A stretch of DNA of 64,000 nucleotides from Hoeflea_A sp965228785 (GCA_965228785.1 CBDDIF010000001.1:372001-436000), one strand, 5' to 3'; shown: positions 33,884-42,468, counted from the first letter of the stretch. Numbers and translations: made by a program. Notes: generated by a model not told the origin, from the sequence alone.

Positions 33884-35164
33884 TCAACCGAAAATCAGAT
33901 TGGGAATGAACAGCGAGATGCCGGGCACATAGGTGACGATCAGCAGCACCGCGATGTTGGCCACCACGAACGGCCAGACGCCGCCGATGATCGTCATGAC
34001 CGGTTTGTCGAGCGTCGATGAGGCGACGAAGATGTCGAGCCCGAAGGGCGGCGTGATCATGCCCAGGCTGATGTTGAGGGTGACAATCATGCCGAAGTGG
34101 ATCGGGTCGACGCCAAGCGCCGTTGCCACCGGAAACAGGGGCGGCACCAGAATGAGAAGCGCCGAGTTCGGATCGATGAACATGCCGGCGATCAGAAAGC
34201 AGACATTGACGACCAGCAAGAACGTGATCGGTCCGGCATCAATCGCCGTCAGAAATTCGCTGATATGGGTGGGAACCTGGGCCAGGGTGACGAAGAAGGA
34301 CAGGACACCGCCCATCGCCAGCAGAATGAAGATGATCGCGGTCGATATTGCCGCCTTCTCGGTGATGTCGACCAACTGGGCGAACGACAATTCGCGAAAG
34401 ACGACCATCTCGACGAGGATCGCGTAGACGACACTGACAGCGGCTGCTTCCGTTGGCGTGAAGTATCCCGAATAGATGCCGCCGAGAATAATCACGGGCA
34501 TGCCGAGGGCCCAGACCGCCGCCTTCAGCGCCGCGAGTTTCTGGGCTGCCGTCGTTCTTTCGGACGGTTTGATTCCGCTGCGTCTGGCTTCCCAGACGAC
34601 GAGGGTGGCAAAGGCCAGGCCAAGGACCAGTCCAACGGCCAGCCCGCCGGCGAACAGCCGGGCGATAGAAGACCCCGTCATCCATCCGTAGATGATGAAT
34701 GTGATCGATGGCGGGATCAGCAGGGCGGTTTCCGCGCTGGCTACCAGCAGGCCCAGACTGAAGCGGTCGGAAAATCCGCTGGCGCGCATTTCCGGGTACA
34801 CCATGCGCCCCATGGCGGCCACGGTCGCCGGCGCCGAGCCGGATACGGAGCCGAACGCCATCGATCCGCCGATGACCGTATGACCCATGCCACCGGCGGT
34901 ATGGCCGATCAGGGCGCGGACCAGGCCGGTCAGCCGCTTGGCAATCTGTCCGGACCCCATCAATTGAGCTGCCAGGATGAAAAACGGTATGGCCAGCAAG
35001 GTCGTGTGATCGATCCCACCCAGGGTTTTCTGGATAAAGGCGAGGTCCGGCATGCTGCCGTAAAAAATCGTCTTGGTGGCAAGCGCGGGGATGCCCAGCA
35101 CCAGGAACATCTCGAAGCCCAGGACCAGCAGAAACAGGGCAAGCAGGATGACGACGAACAGCAT
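33884..35164 (-). CDS. TRAP transporter large permease, DctM type
   Basis: 426 aa with about twelve hydrophobic segments; GSMAFGSVSGSAPATVAAMGRMVYPEM is the family signature, and GMFIDPNSALLILVPPLFPV the C-terminal one. The ATG at 35164 is shared with the small permease stop. It forms the sodium-driven channel with the DctQ subunit. Transported acid is unknown; orotate or a related ureido or cyclic acid is the guess from context. Confidence 0.92.
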   Translation of the reverse strand: MLFVVILLALFLLVLGFEMFLVLGIPALATKTIFYGSMPDLAFIQKTLGGIDHTTLLAIPFFILAAQLMGSGQIAKRLTGLVRALIGHTAGGMGHTVIGGSMAFGSVSGSAPATVAAMGRMVYPEMRASGFSDRFSLGLLVASAETALLIPPSITFIIYGWMTGSSIARLFAGGLAVGLVLGLAFATLVVWEARRSGIKPSERTTAAQKLAALKAAVWALGMPVIILGGIYSGYFTPTEAAAVSVVYAILVEMVVFRELSFAQLVDITEKAAISTAIIFILLAMGGVLSFFVTLAQVPTHISEFLTAIDAGPITFLLVVNVCFLIAGMFIDPNSALLILVPPLFPVATALGVDPIHFGMIVTLNISLGMITPPFGLDIFVASSTLDKPVMTIIGGVWPFVVANIAVLLIVTYVPGISLFIPNLIFG

Positions 35165-35685
35165 CAGATCTGCTCCTCGCCGGATTGCGACGAGGGATCG
35201 TCAGCGGCCGCGAAGCGGTCGATCACGCCGAAGAAACTCAGCCCGTATCGAAGGGCGAGAAGAGCGAAGCCGATGACCGGCGCCGCATAGATCCAGCCCA
35301 TGGGGATATCGAGCGTGGGGCTGCGCTGTCCGGTGCGCAGGACAAAGACGATGAGATGCCAGCCGAGATAGGCCATGTAGCAGGAAAACAGGAAGCCGGT
35401 GGCATCGATCAGTTTCAGTACAGGAATTCTGTACCGGTCGGGCATCATGTTGCGGACGGTGTCGATGCCGACGTGGCGGCCACGCTCAAGTGCAATGCCC
35501 AGGGCGACGAACACCAAAAAAATGTTCATCAGGCGGACGGCTTCCTCGATCCAGGCGAACTGGCTGGCGAAGGTGCCGCCTAATTCCCGGGTCACGACGT
35601 TGAGGAAGAACAGAGCGACCATGGCCAGGAAAACCGTGACCAGAAAGATCCGTTCGAAACGCCTTAAGAGTGCCAATGCAGCCAT
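35164..35685 (-). CDS. TRAP transporter small permease, DctQ type
   Basis: 173 aa, four transmembrane helices, with QFAWIEEAVRLMNIFLVFVALGIALERGRHVGID in the family-conserved central loop. Links the binding protein and large permease. A 12-bp-stem hairpin separates it from the binding-protein gene. Confidence 0.9.
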   Translation of the reverse strand: MAALALLRRFERIFLVTVFLAMVALFFLNVVTRELGGTFASQFAWIEEAVRLMNIFLVFVALGIALERGRHVGIDTVRNMMPDRYRIPVLKLIDATGFLFSCYMAYLGWHLIVFVLRTGQRSPTLDIPMGWIYAAPVIGFALLALRYGLSFFGVIDRFAAADDPSSQSGEEQI

Positions 35686-35725
35686 GGTGCCGCTCCGCCC
35701 CTGGAAAGTTGATTGGTGAAAATGA

Positions 35726-35754
35726 CTGCGGCGGCGAATTGCTCGCCGCCGCAG
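35726..35754. promoter_or_regulatory. Intra-operon hairpin between dctP and dctQ
   Basis: Perfect 12-bp GC-rich stem (CTGCGGCGGCGA with TCGCCGCCGCAG, arms 35726-35737 and 35743-35754) with a five-base loop. No T-tract follows. Such stems after a binding-protein gene often protect its transcript or partly terminate, raising binding protein over permeases. Purely positional evidence. Confidence 0.5.
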
Positions 35755-35776
35755 GCGTTCTTCGGAATTGTTCCTG

Positions 35777-36805
35777 TCAGTTCTGCTTGGAATATTCCTG
35801 TTCGTAGAGCCCGATCAGATCCTTGCCGGGCTGGCCGGCGCGATCGACATAGGCAGCGCGCGCCTTGTCATACATTTTGGCGCGCAGTTCATCTTTCTCT
35901 TCCGGTGAGGCAACTCGGACGTTGATTTCGCTTTCCTTGATGGCATCCAGAGCGGCGGTGACAGCCTGTGCCTTGTGGGCGCGAAGCTCGGGAACGACCT
36001 CGGCGAACGCCTGGGTGATGACACCGCGGTATTCCTCGGGCAGGCTTTGCCACCAAGTCGGATTGAACAGGACCACGTCCTCCATGGCGCCGTGTTCGGA
36101 GACAACGAGGTAGTTCTGCACCTCGTGGAATTTCATGCGCTGGATCGTATCGAGCGGGTTTTCCTGGCCGTCGACGACCCCGGTCTGCAGCGACGTGTAA
36201 AGCTCGCCAAACGGCAGCGCGATGGCCGATGCTCCGAGGGCGTCAAACTGTTCGATGAGGATTTTTGAATCCATCACGCGGAACTTTTGCCCGTCGAAGG
36301 AATTGATGTCATCCAGCGGCTTGCGTGAAGTGAAATTCTTGCGGCCGTTGGGCCACAGGGCCACGCCGACAACACCTTTGGCGTTGAACGAATCGAGCAA
36401 CGCCTTGCCGAACGGGCCCTCGCGCAGGGTCTGCGCGGCGTCCTCGTCCGCGGGCAGAAGGAAAGGGATATCCAATACCGAAACTGTCGGGTTGAAACCG
36501 CCGAGAAACGCGGCCGGCGAAACGGTTGCCTCGATGACGCCGAGCTGAACCCCTTCGGTCATGACCCGCTGATTGCCGAGCTGCGCCTGAGGGAAAATCT
36601 GGAACTCGACCGCGCCGTTTGTTCTTTCGGCGACGAGATCCGCAACCTTCTCAAGATGGACGTGTCGTGACTGCTGTGGTGATTCCAGGTGGCCGATCTT
36701 GGCGGTGAAATCGGCCGCCAGCGCAGGGTTCATGGACAGCGCCAGGCCTGTCGTGATCACTCCAGCCGCAAGAAATCCTGTAAATTTGCCGATTCGAGTT
36801 TTCAT
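35777..36805 (-). CDS. TRAP transporter solute-binding protein, DctP type
   Basis: 342 aa from ATG 36805 with GAGAGGA upstream. Signal peptide ends near ALSMNPALA (KTRIGKFTGFLAAGVITTGLALS). The mature part has TRAP-P motifs SRHVHLEKVADLVAERT, QLGNQRVMTEGVQLGVIEA, and KFRVMDSKILIEQFDALGAS; an Arg in the FRV segment usually salt-bridges the ligand carboxylate. First gene of the TRAP/Pyr operon, downstream of a 26-bp palindrome. Confidence 0.9.
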   Translation of the reverse strand: MKTRIGKFTGFLAAGVITTGLALSMNPALAADFTAKIGHLESPQQSRHVHLEKVADLVAERTNGAVEFQIFPQAQLGNQRVMTEGVQLGVIEATVSPAAFLGGFNPTVSVLDIPFLLPADEDAAQTLREGPFGKALLDSFNAKGVVGVALWPNGRKNFTSRKPLDDINSFDGQKFRVMDSKILIEQFDALGASAIALPFGELYTSLQTGVVDGQENPLDTIQRMKFHEVQNYLVVSEHGAMEDVVLFNPTWWQSLPEEYRGVITQAFAEVVPELRAHKAQAVTAALDAIKESEINVRVASPEEKDELRAKMYDKARAAYVDRAGQPGKDLIGLYEQEYSKQN

Positions 36806-36866
36806 TCTGTCCTCTCTGGTTAACAATCCCTGGTTTTCCGCAAGGGTAACGCCCGTCGCGTCGCAA

Positions 36867-36872
36867 TGTCAA
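36867..36872 (-). promoter_or_regulatory. Candidate -35 element of the TRAP/Pyr operon
   Basis: On the minus strand TTGACA is exact; the 17-bp spacer ends at TTACCC, a poor -10. It lies directly next to the regulator palindrome 36873-36898, so it is a plausible but unproven promoter. Confidence 0.4.
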
Positions 36873-36898
36873 GAAAGTTCTCAATTTTGAGAATTTTC
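36873..36898. promoter_or_regulatory. 26-bp palindrome between TRAP/Pyr operon and XRE regulator
   Basis: Core TTCTCAA-TT-TTGAGAA is perfect (36878-36893) and extends to GAAA/TTTC arms with one mismatched pair. It sits between the divergent XRE gene and the TRAP operon, adjacent to a TTGACA. Typical operator geometry for an XRE dimer or tetramer. Confidence 0.7.
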
Positions 36899-36951
36899 TT
36901 TTTCTGTTCGAAATTTTGCGAGAAATTGTCATTTGCGAGATGGTGTGCTAG

Positions 36952-37884
36952 GTGAGGGAAACGTCGCAATCATCCTCACAGGTGCGGAATTTGACGGAGC
37001 AAGCCATCTCGATCGAGGACGTCGGACAGCGCCTGAAGGCCTTTCGATTGGGTGCCGGTCTGAGCCCGGAGGAACTTGCCTCAAGGGCAGGTGTCTCCAG
37101 GGCTGCCATTTACCGATATGAATCCGGCCAGCCGCCGAAAGTGGATACACTTGGCAAGATCGCCGAACTTCTGGGCGTATCCCTGCCCACCCTGCTCGGC
37201 GTGGGAGTTGAGTATATCGCCTCAGCGGTCAGTTTCTTTGAACGCATGCGGCAGCTGGAAGAGGATGTCGACCAGATCTGTGTGCTGTTCGGGCCGGTTT
37301 CCTACCTGCTGACCACTGACCTTTACGACCGGACGCTGCCGAGCGTGTTGCGCGAGAGCATTCCGCACGACGTCGCGGATCGAGACCGATCTCTCAAGGA
37401 GATCGACACTTTGCTTGGCATCTTGCAGGCCCGCAAGGCGATGTTTCGGCAAAGATCGCCGGGCATTGTCAGCCTGGTCTCTGCCGAAGAGCTTGAGCAG
37501 TTTCTGCGCCTTGGTTTCATCGGCGCCTATGACCCGCCCGGGGTGGATCTGCAGGAGCGGCGAGACGCGGCTCGGGTCGAAATCGAAAACATCGTCGGCA
37601 TGCTTCGGACGCATCCCATCGGCGTTCAGATCGGCATCGTGGTCGACTCCATGCCCGGCGCCAGTTTTCAGCTTTTCAGGAAGGCCAACAGAACCTCCAT
37701 TGCCGTCAGCCCCTTCAGGCTGGGCGCGTTCGCCAATGTGCGCCTCGGCGTGGCCACGATCAGCGCTGCGGCCGATGCGGTCGAGCTCTATGCGTCCATG
37801 ACCGATCAGCTCTGGAGGCGCAGCCTGAAAGGCGATCAGGCGGCAGACTTCATCGAGAGCAACATTCTGCGGAAGGCGCGTTGA
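36952..37884 (+). CDS. XRE-family regulator with C-terminal effector domain
   Basis: 310 aa from GTG 36952 (a nearby in-frame ATG at 36940 is followed by a stop). A lambda-repressor-like HTH spans about residues 22-80 (GQRLKAFRLGAGLSPEELASRAGVSRAAIYRYESGQPP). The remaining 230 residues are an all-helical then alpha/beta region (FERMRQLEEDVDQICVLFGP, GIVVDSMPGASFQLFRK) that I take as a ligand-sensing domain of unknown type. It is divergent from the TRAP/Pyr operon with a palindrome between them, so it likely regulates that operon. Confidence 0.85.
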   Translation: MRETSQSSSQVRNLTEQAISIEDVGQRLKAFRLGAGLSPEELASRAGVSRAAIYRYESGQPPKVDTLGKIAELLGVSLPTLLGVGVEYIASAVSFFERMRQLEEDVDQICVLFGPVSYLLTTDLYDRTLPSVLRESIPHDVADRDRSLKEIDTLLGILQARKAMFRQRSPGIVSLVSAEELEQFLRLGFIGAYDPPGVDLQERRDAARVEIENIVGMLRTHPIGVQIGIVVDSMPGASFQLFRKANRTSIAVSPFRLGAFANVRLGVATISAAADAVELYASMTDQLWRRSLKGDQAADFIESNILRKAR

Positions 37885-37943
37885 GCGTTGGCTTGCCGGA
37901 AGATCAACTGGAATCAGGGCTTTTCAGTTTGGTTCGACAAACC

Positions 37944-38213
37944 CTATAGGCAATGCGCAGCCCTTTTTACGGCGATCATCGCCTCGGTATCCGCTCGGCC
38001 CTGTTCAATCGTGATGAACTCGCCGGACATCCGTTCGTCGAGCAAAGCCTGAAGAGCATCCAATTCACTGTCACCGGATTCGATTTCCGCGCGAACAAGC
38101 TCCAGGCCGCGCCGCACGACGTCGCTCAGGCTTGCGTATCGTCCGTCCCGGACAAGTTGGCGTGCAAATGCGCTCTGCTGGTCTGAGATGGAAACTGATG
38201 CTTTGACGGACAT
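37944..38213 (-). CDS. Orphan ParD-family antitoxin
   Basis: 89 aa from ATG 38213, with GAGCAGG upstream, eight bases after the ubiH stop. MSVKASVSISDQQSAFARQLVRDGRYASLSDVVRRGLELVRAEI is the ribbon-helix-helix DNA-binding domain of ParD/CC2985-type antitoxins, and the C-terminal half is the toxin-binding tail. No ParE/RelE toxin frame follows: only 59 bases separate it from the convergent XRE gene. It could regulate elsewhere or be a remnant of a broken module. Confidence 0.75.
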   Translation of the reverse strand: MSVKASVSISDQQSAFARQLVRDGRYASLSDVVRRGLELVRAEIESGDSELDALQALLDERMSGEFITIEQGRADTEAMIAVKRAAHCL

Positions 38214-38220
38214 GGCCTGC

Positions 38221-39450
38221 TCAAATCGCCTCGCCGCGCAGTAGGCGCGGGCCAGCCGGACTGGAGAGGCCGGCGGCCTGGCGGATGAAAAAGCTCTTGA
38301 GCGACGGCATGCGTTCGACCAGGCCGAGGCCGACATCGCGCAGGGCGCGTACGGGGGCAATGTCGTTGGAGAAGAGCCGGTTGAGCACGTCGGTGGTGAC
38401 GCCCATCTGGAAGGTGTCGAAGCGGCGCCAGACCTGGTAGCGCTCGAGCACCGACAGGGTGCCGATATCGAGACCGAGGCGGTCGGCCTCAACGATGGTT
38501 TCGGCGAGCGCCGCGACGTCGCGGAATCCGAGGTTGAGGCCTTGGCCGGCAATCGGGTGGATGCCATGGGCGGCATCGCCCGCCAGAGCCAGGCGCGGGG
38601 CGACGAATTCGCGCGCCAAAGTCAGGCCGAGCGGGAAGGCCTTGCGTCCGCCAACCACCTCCAGCGTGCCGAGCTTGTGGCCGAAACGACGCTCCAGTTC
38701 GGCTTCGAAAACCAGGTCTTCGGACGCGACCAGCCGGTCGGCTTCCTCGGTGCGTTCTGTCCAGACCAGCGAGGAGCGGTTGCCGGTCAGCGGTAATATG
38801 GCAAAGGGGCCGGCCGGCAGGAAATGTTCTTCGGCGCGGCCTTCATGCGGCCGCTCATGCGCCACCGTGGTGACGATGCCGGATTGGTCGTAGGACCAGT
38901 GCACGGTCTTGATGCCGGCCATGTCGCGCAGTTTGGAGCGCACGCCATCCGCGGCGACAAGCAGCTTCGCGTGCAGCGTCCGGCCGTCGCCGAGCGTCAC
39001 TTCCATGGCCGCACCGATTTCCTGGAAGCCGTCAACGGTCACGCCCTGTTCGATCACGACACCGAGGGCCTCCGCGCGGGCGCGCAACGCGCCGACCAGA
39101 GCAACGTTCGGCACCATGTGGGCGAAAGGCTCGCCCGGCGCGATGTCGCCGTCGAATGTCAGGAACACCGGGCGCACCGGATCGGCGGTGCGCGAGTCCG
39201 TGACAATCATGTCGGTGATCGGCTGAGCTTCGGGAGCGATGGCCTCCCAGGCATCGAGCTGTTCCAGCATGCGGCAGGCGCCGGCGGCGATGGCCGAGGC
39301 GCGTTCGTCCTTTTTCCAGACGTCTTTCGGCGCCGCGTCGACAACGAGGACGGACAGGTGCGGCGCTGCCGCCTTGATCGCGACGCCGGCCGAAATGCCG
39401 ACATAGCCGCCTCCGCCGATCAGAATGTCGACCGCCTGTGGTTTGGTCAT
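38221..39450 (-). CDS. ubiH: Ubiquinone biosynthesis FAD monooxygenase
   Basis: 409 aa from ATG 39450 with GGAGG eight bases upstream. FAD-binding motif DILIGGGGYVGISAGVAI, then GADGVRS-like VAADGVRSKLRD, and the strongly conserved GDAAHGIHPIAGQGLNLGFRDVAALAE. Matches the UbiH/UbiF/VisC/COQ6 family that hydroxylates the ubiquinone ring with O2 and NADPH, at the inner membrane. UbiH, UbiF and UbiL paralogues are hard to separate by sequence, so the exact position on the ring is open. Divergent from tesB. Confidence 0.85.
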   Translation of the reverse strand: MTKPQAVDILIGGGGYVGISAGVAIKAAAPHLSVLVVDAAPKDVWKKDERASAIAAGACRMLEQLDAWEAIAPEAQPITDMIVTDSRTADPVRPVFLTFDGDIAPGEPFAHMVPNVALVGALRARAEALGVVIEQGVTVDGFQEIGAAMEVTLGDGRTLHAKLLVAADGVRSKLRDMAGIKTVHWSYDQSGIVTTVAHERPHEGRAEEHFLPAGPFAILPLTGNRSSLVWTERTEEADRLVASEDLVFEAELERRFGHKLGTLEVVGGRKAFPLGLTLAREFVAPRLALAGDAAHGIHPIAGQGLNLGFRDVAALAETIVEADRLGLDIGTLSVLERYQVWRRFDTFQMGVTTDVLNRLFSNDIAPVRALRDVGLGLVERMPSLKSFFIRQAAGLSSPAGPRLLRGEAI

Positions 39451-39558
39451 TGTCACGTCCTCCGGAAGGTCCCGCGGTTGCGCTCTTCGGACCTGTCTCT
39501 ATAAGTCCGACTATACAGGCCTGATGAGGCCAAAAAAACACCGACCGGGAGTTTCATA

Positions 39559-40425
39559 ATGTCGCGTGCCATGGAGAGCCTTCTGTCGATCCTCGACCTG
39601 GAGCGGCTGGAGCAGGACCTTTATCGCGGCAACAGCCCGCAGGTCGGATGGCAGCGGGTGTTCGGCGGGCAGGTGATCGCCCAGTCACTGGTCGCCGCCC
39701 AACGCACGATGGACGATGACCGGCACGTGCACTCCCTGCACGGCTATTTCATGCGACCCGGTGATCCCGAAGTGCCGATTATCTACGAGGTCGACCGGAT
39801 CCGTGACGGCAAGAGCTTCAACACCCGCCGGGTGGTGGCAATCCAGCACGGCCGCGCAATCTTTTCGTTGTCGGCCTCCTTCCAGGTGAACGAGCCGGGT
39901 CTCGACCACCAGTTCGACATGCCTGATGTGCCAATGCCTGAAAGCCTGATCGGAGAAGCGGACCTGAAAGAGAGATTTCTCAAGAATGCGCCGGAGAATG
40001 TTCGCCGCTACTGGGAGCGTGAGCGGCCCATTGAAATGCGGCCGATCTCGCTCGAGCATTACATTTCGCGCGAAAAACTGGCGCCGGTGCAAAACATCTG
40101 GGTACGCGCCAATGGAGCGGTGCCCGACGACCCGCGCATCCAGGCGGCGGTGCTTGCCTATCTGTCCGACATGACACTGCTCGACACGTCGCTGTTCGCG
40201 CACGGCTTGTCGGTGTTTTCCGGCAAGATCCAGGCTGCCAGCCTGGACCATTCCATGTGGTTCCACCGCCCATACGCCATGGATGACTGGATGCTTTATG
40301 CCCAGGACAGCCCCAGCACCAGCGGCGCGCGGGGCCTCAATCGCGGTGGACTTTATACGCGTGACGGCATGCTGATCGCCTCTGTTGCCCAGGAAGGCCT
40401 CATTCGCCAGCGGCGCAAAGACTAA
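39559..40425 (+). CDS. tesB: Acyl-CoA thioesterase II
   Basis: 288 aa, the usual TesB length. Two hot-dog domains: residues 1-130 with RVFGGQVIAQSLVAAQRTM and HSLHGYFMRPGDPEVPIIYEVDRIRDGKSF, residues 150-288 with AYLSDMTLLDTSLFAHG and LDHSMWFHRPYAMDDWMLY. The Asp/Gln/Ser/Thr catalytic residues of the family lie in these segments. Hydrolyses medium- and long-chain acyl-CoAs in the cytoplasm. Confidence 0.93.
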   Translation: MSRAMESLLSILDLERLEQDLYRGNSPQVGWQRVFGGQVIAQSLVAAQRTMDDDRHVHSLHGYFMRPGDPEVPIIYEVDRIRDGKSFNTRRVVAIQHGRAIFSLSASFQVNEPGLDHQFDMPDVPMPESLIGEADLKERFLKNAPENVRRYWERERPIEMRPISLEHYISREKLAPVQNIWVRANGAVPDDPRIQAAVLAYLSDMTLLDTSLFAHGLSVFSGKIQAASLDHSMWFHRPYAMDDWMLYAQDSPSTSGARGLNRGGLYTRDGMLIASVAQEGLIRQRRKD

Positions 40426-40445
40426 ATTTCAGGCAGTGGTTAACT

Positions 40446-40466
40446 TTTGCACAATTTCTGTGCAAA
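40446..40466. promoter_or_regulatory. NtrC-type binding site upstream of glnK-amtB
   Basis: Perfect palindrome TTTGCACA-ATTTC-TGTGCAAA, a good fit to the NtrC consensus TGCAC-N7-GTGCA. It lies about 95 bp upstream of the sigma-54 promoter, the usual enhancer distance. Binding is inferred. Confidence 0.75.
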
Positions 40467-40550
40467 TCCTGAGCGCCACCCGGTATCGGGACGCCAGCGA
40501 GACTGAAAACTCGCAATAAAAACATAATCTTATCAAAATTCGACTCAAAC

Positions 40551-40566
40551 TGGCACGATCCTTGAT
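40551..40566 (+). promoter_or_regulatory. Sigma-54 promoter of glnK-amtB
   Basis: TGGCAC at 40551-40556, five bases, then TTGAT at 40562-40566, matching the -24/-12 consensus TGGCAC-N5-TTGC except for the final C. The start of glnK is about 135 bp downstream, leaving a long leader. Confidence 0.8.
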
Positions 40567-40702
40567 TCGGAAGGGGCGGGCCATCGGTCTTCCCGTGGAG
40601 GTCGGCGGCCTGGCTATGCGTTAGCTGCCAGGAAAAGCACGCGTGGTCGCCGCAGACGGTTCAACCGGTCGGTGATCGCGCAAAACAAGGATGGACCAGC
40701 AA

Positions 40703-41041
40703 ATGAAAATCGTCACGGCAGTGATCAAGCCGTTCAAACTGGACGAGGTTCGGGAAGCCCTCACCGAGGTCGGGATACAGGGACTGACCGTTACCGAGGT
40801 GAAAGGCTACGGCCGCCAGAAGGGGCAGACCGAAATCTACAGGGGCACGGAATATGCCGTTGCCTTCCTGCCGAAGCTCAAAATCGAAATCGCCGTATCT
40901 GCCGATATGGCAGAAAAAACCATTGAAGCCATCGCCAGTGCCGCCAAGACCGGCCAGATCGGCGATGGAAAAATCTTCGTCTGTGACCTCGAGCAGGTCA
41001 TGCGCATTCGCACGGGCGAGACCGGCGCAGACGCGCTCTAA
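40703..41041 (+). CDS. glnK: Nitrogen regulatory protein P-II (GlnK)
   Basis: 112 aa from ATG 40703; an in-frame ATG at 40691 exists, but this start puts the uridylylated tyrosine of the T-loop (RGTEYAV) exactly at Tyr51. The sequence KIVTAVIKPFKLDEVREAL and the C-terminal GDGKIFVCDLEQVMRIRTGE are conserved. GlnK binds ATP, ADP and 2-oxoglutarate and blocks AmtB when nitrogen is plentiful. It lies 20 bp before amtB; both follow the sigma-54/NtrC control region. Confidence 0.95.
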   Translation: MKIVTAVIKPFKLDEVREALTEVGIQGLTVTEVKGYGRQKGQTEIYRGTEYAVAFLPKLKIEIAVSADMAEKTIEAIASAAKTGQIGDGKIFVCDLEQVMRIRTGETGADAL

Positions 41042-41061
41042 GTCAACAGGAGACTACCGAA

Positions 41062-42417
41062 ATGTCATTGAAACCCCTTGCAAAGCCCCTTGCGGCGCTG
41101 CTTGTGATTGGAGCGCTTGCCGTGCCCGCCGTCGCCCAGGATGCGACTTCGGCGGCCGTTCCTGCCCATTCCGTCTTCATCTTCAACACGCTGCTGTTTC
41201 TGATCTCAGGCTTTCTGGTCATGTGGATGGCGGCCGGTTTCGCCATGCTGGAAGCGGGTATGGTGCGTTCCAAGAACGCCTCCATGCAGCTGACCAAGAA
41301 CATCGCGCTGTTTTCGCTGGCGGCCATCATGTACTACCTGGTCGGCTACAACCTGATGTACCCGCTGGGCAACTGGTCGATCGGCACCGATGACACCGGT
41401 GGCTACCTGGGCGCCTTCGGGGTGGCCGTTCTGGAAGCAGTCGGCGTTGCACCTGATGCGACGGACGACCTGTCCTACGCTTCGACAGGCTCCGACTATT
41501 TCTTCCAGCTGATGTTCTGCGCCGCCACGGCCTCGATCGTTTCCGGCACGCTGGCGGAACGCATAAAGCTCTGGCCGTTCCTGATCTTCACGATCATCCT
41601 GACCGGCATCCTTTATCCGATCCAGGCTTCCTGGAAATGGGGCGGCGGTTTCCTTGACACGCAGCTTGGCTTCCTTGATTTCGCCGGCTCCACCGTCGTG
41701 CACTCCGTTGGCGGCTGGGCGGCCCTGACCGGGGCCATCATCCTCGGCGCACGCAAGGGCAAATACGGTCCGAAGGGCGAAGTTCATCCGATCCCGGGAT
41801 CCAACATGCCCCTGGCCACGCTCGGCACGTTCATTCTGTGGCTCGGCTGGTTCGGCTTCAACGGCGGCTCGCAGTTGGCGGCCGGCTCTGTGGGTGACAT
41901 TGCCGACGTGTCACGCATCTTCGCCAACACCAATGCCGGCGCTGCCGGCGGTGCGGTCGCGGCCCTGATTCTGACCCAGATCCTCTACAAGAAGGTCGAT
42001 ATCACCATGGTCCTGAACGGCGCGCTCGCCGGACTGGTGTCGATCACCGCCGAACCGCTGACGCCTTCGCTGGGCGTTGCCACCATCATCGGTGCAATCG
42101 GTGGGGTGATCGTCGTGTTCGCCGTGCCGATGCTTGACCGCATGAAGATCGACGACGTGGTCGGCGCGATTCCGGTCCACCTGTTCGCCGGCATCTGGGG
42201 AACCTTCGCCGTTGTCTTCACCAACAGTGATGCGACGATCTATGGCCAGGTGGCCTCGATCATCATCGTCGGTGTGTTCATGGTCGTCACCTCGACGGTC
42301 GTGTGGCTGATCCTCAAGGGCACCATGGGTATCCGGGTCAGCGAAGAGGAAGAACTCGATGGTCTCGACAAGGTCGAGATCGGCATCGAGGCCTATCCGG
42401 AATTCACCAAGGTCTAA
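41062..42417 (+). CDS. amtB: Ammonium transporter, GlnK-linked
   Basis: 451 aa with a signal-like N-terminus (AVPAVAQDATS), then eleven helices. The twin pore histidines are in FAGSTVVHSVGGWAAL and VVGAIPVHLFAGIWGTF. The C-terminal tail GIRVSEEEELDGLDKVEIG is the conserved GlnK-docking stretch. Passes NH4+/NH3 across the inner membrane; likely expressed only under nitrogen limitation. AGGAGA precedes the ATG. Confidence 0.95.
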   Translation: MSLKPLAKPLAALLVIGALAVPAVAQDATSAAVPAHSVFIFNTLLFLISGFLVMWMAAGFAMLEAGMVRSKNASMQLTKNIALFSLAAIMYYLVGYNLMYPLGNWSIGTDDTGGYLGAFGVAVLEAVGVAPDATDDLSYASTGSDYFFQLMFCAATASIVSGTLAERIKLWPFLIFTIILTGILYPIQASWKWGGGFLDTQLGFLDFAGSTVVHSVGGWAALTGAIILGARKGKYGPKGEVHPIPGSNMPLATLGTFILWLGWFGFNGGSQLAAGSVGDIADVSRIFANTNAGAAGGAVAALILTQILYKKVDITMVLNGALAGLVSITAEPLTPSLGVATIIGAIGGVIVVFAVPMLDRMKIDDVVGAIPVHLFAGIWGTFAVVFTNSDATIYGQVASIIIVGVFMVVTSTVVWLILKGTMGIRVSEEEELDGLDKVEIGIEAYPEFTKV

Positions 42418-42438
42418 ACCCTCGGACCCTGGCAATAA

Positions 42439-42468
42439 GGGGGCCCGTCATCGCACGGGCCCCTTTTT
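42439..42468 (+). terminator. Rho-independent terminator of glnK-amtB
   Basis: GGGGCCCGT (42440-42448) pairs with ACGGGCCCC (42455-42463) over a six-base loop, followed by TTTTT. Twenty-odd bases past the amtB stop. Confidence 0.9.

Noticed and set aside
40691..40702. Longer glnK start at ATG 40691.
   Set aside because: ATG 40703 gives the canonical length with uridylylated Tyr at position 51.
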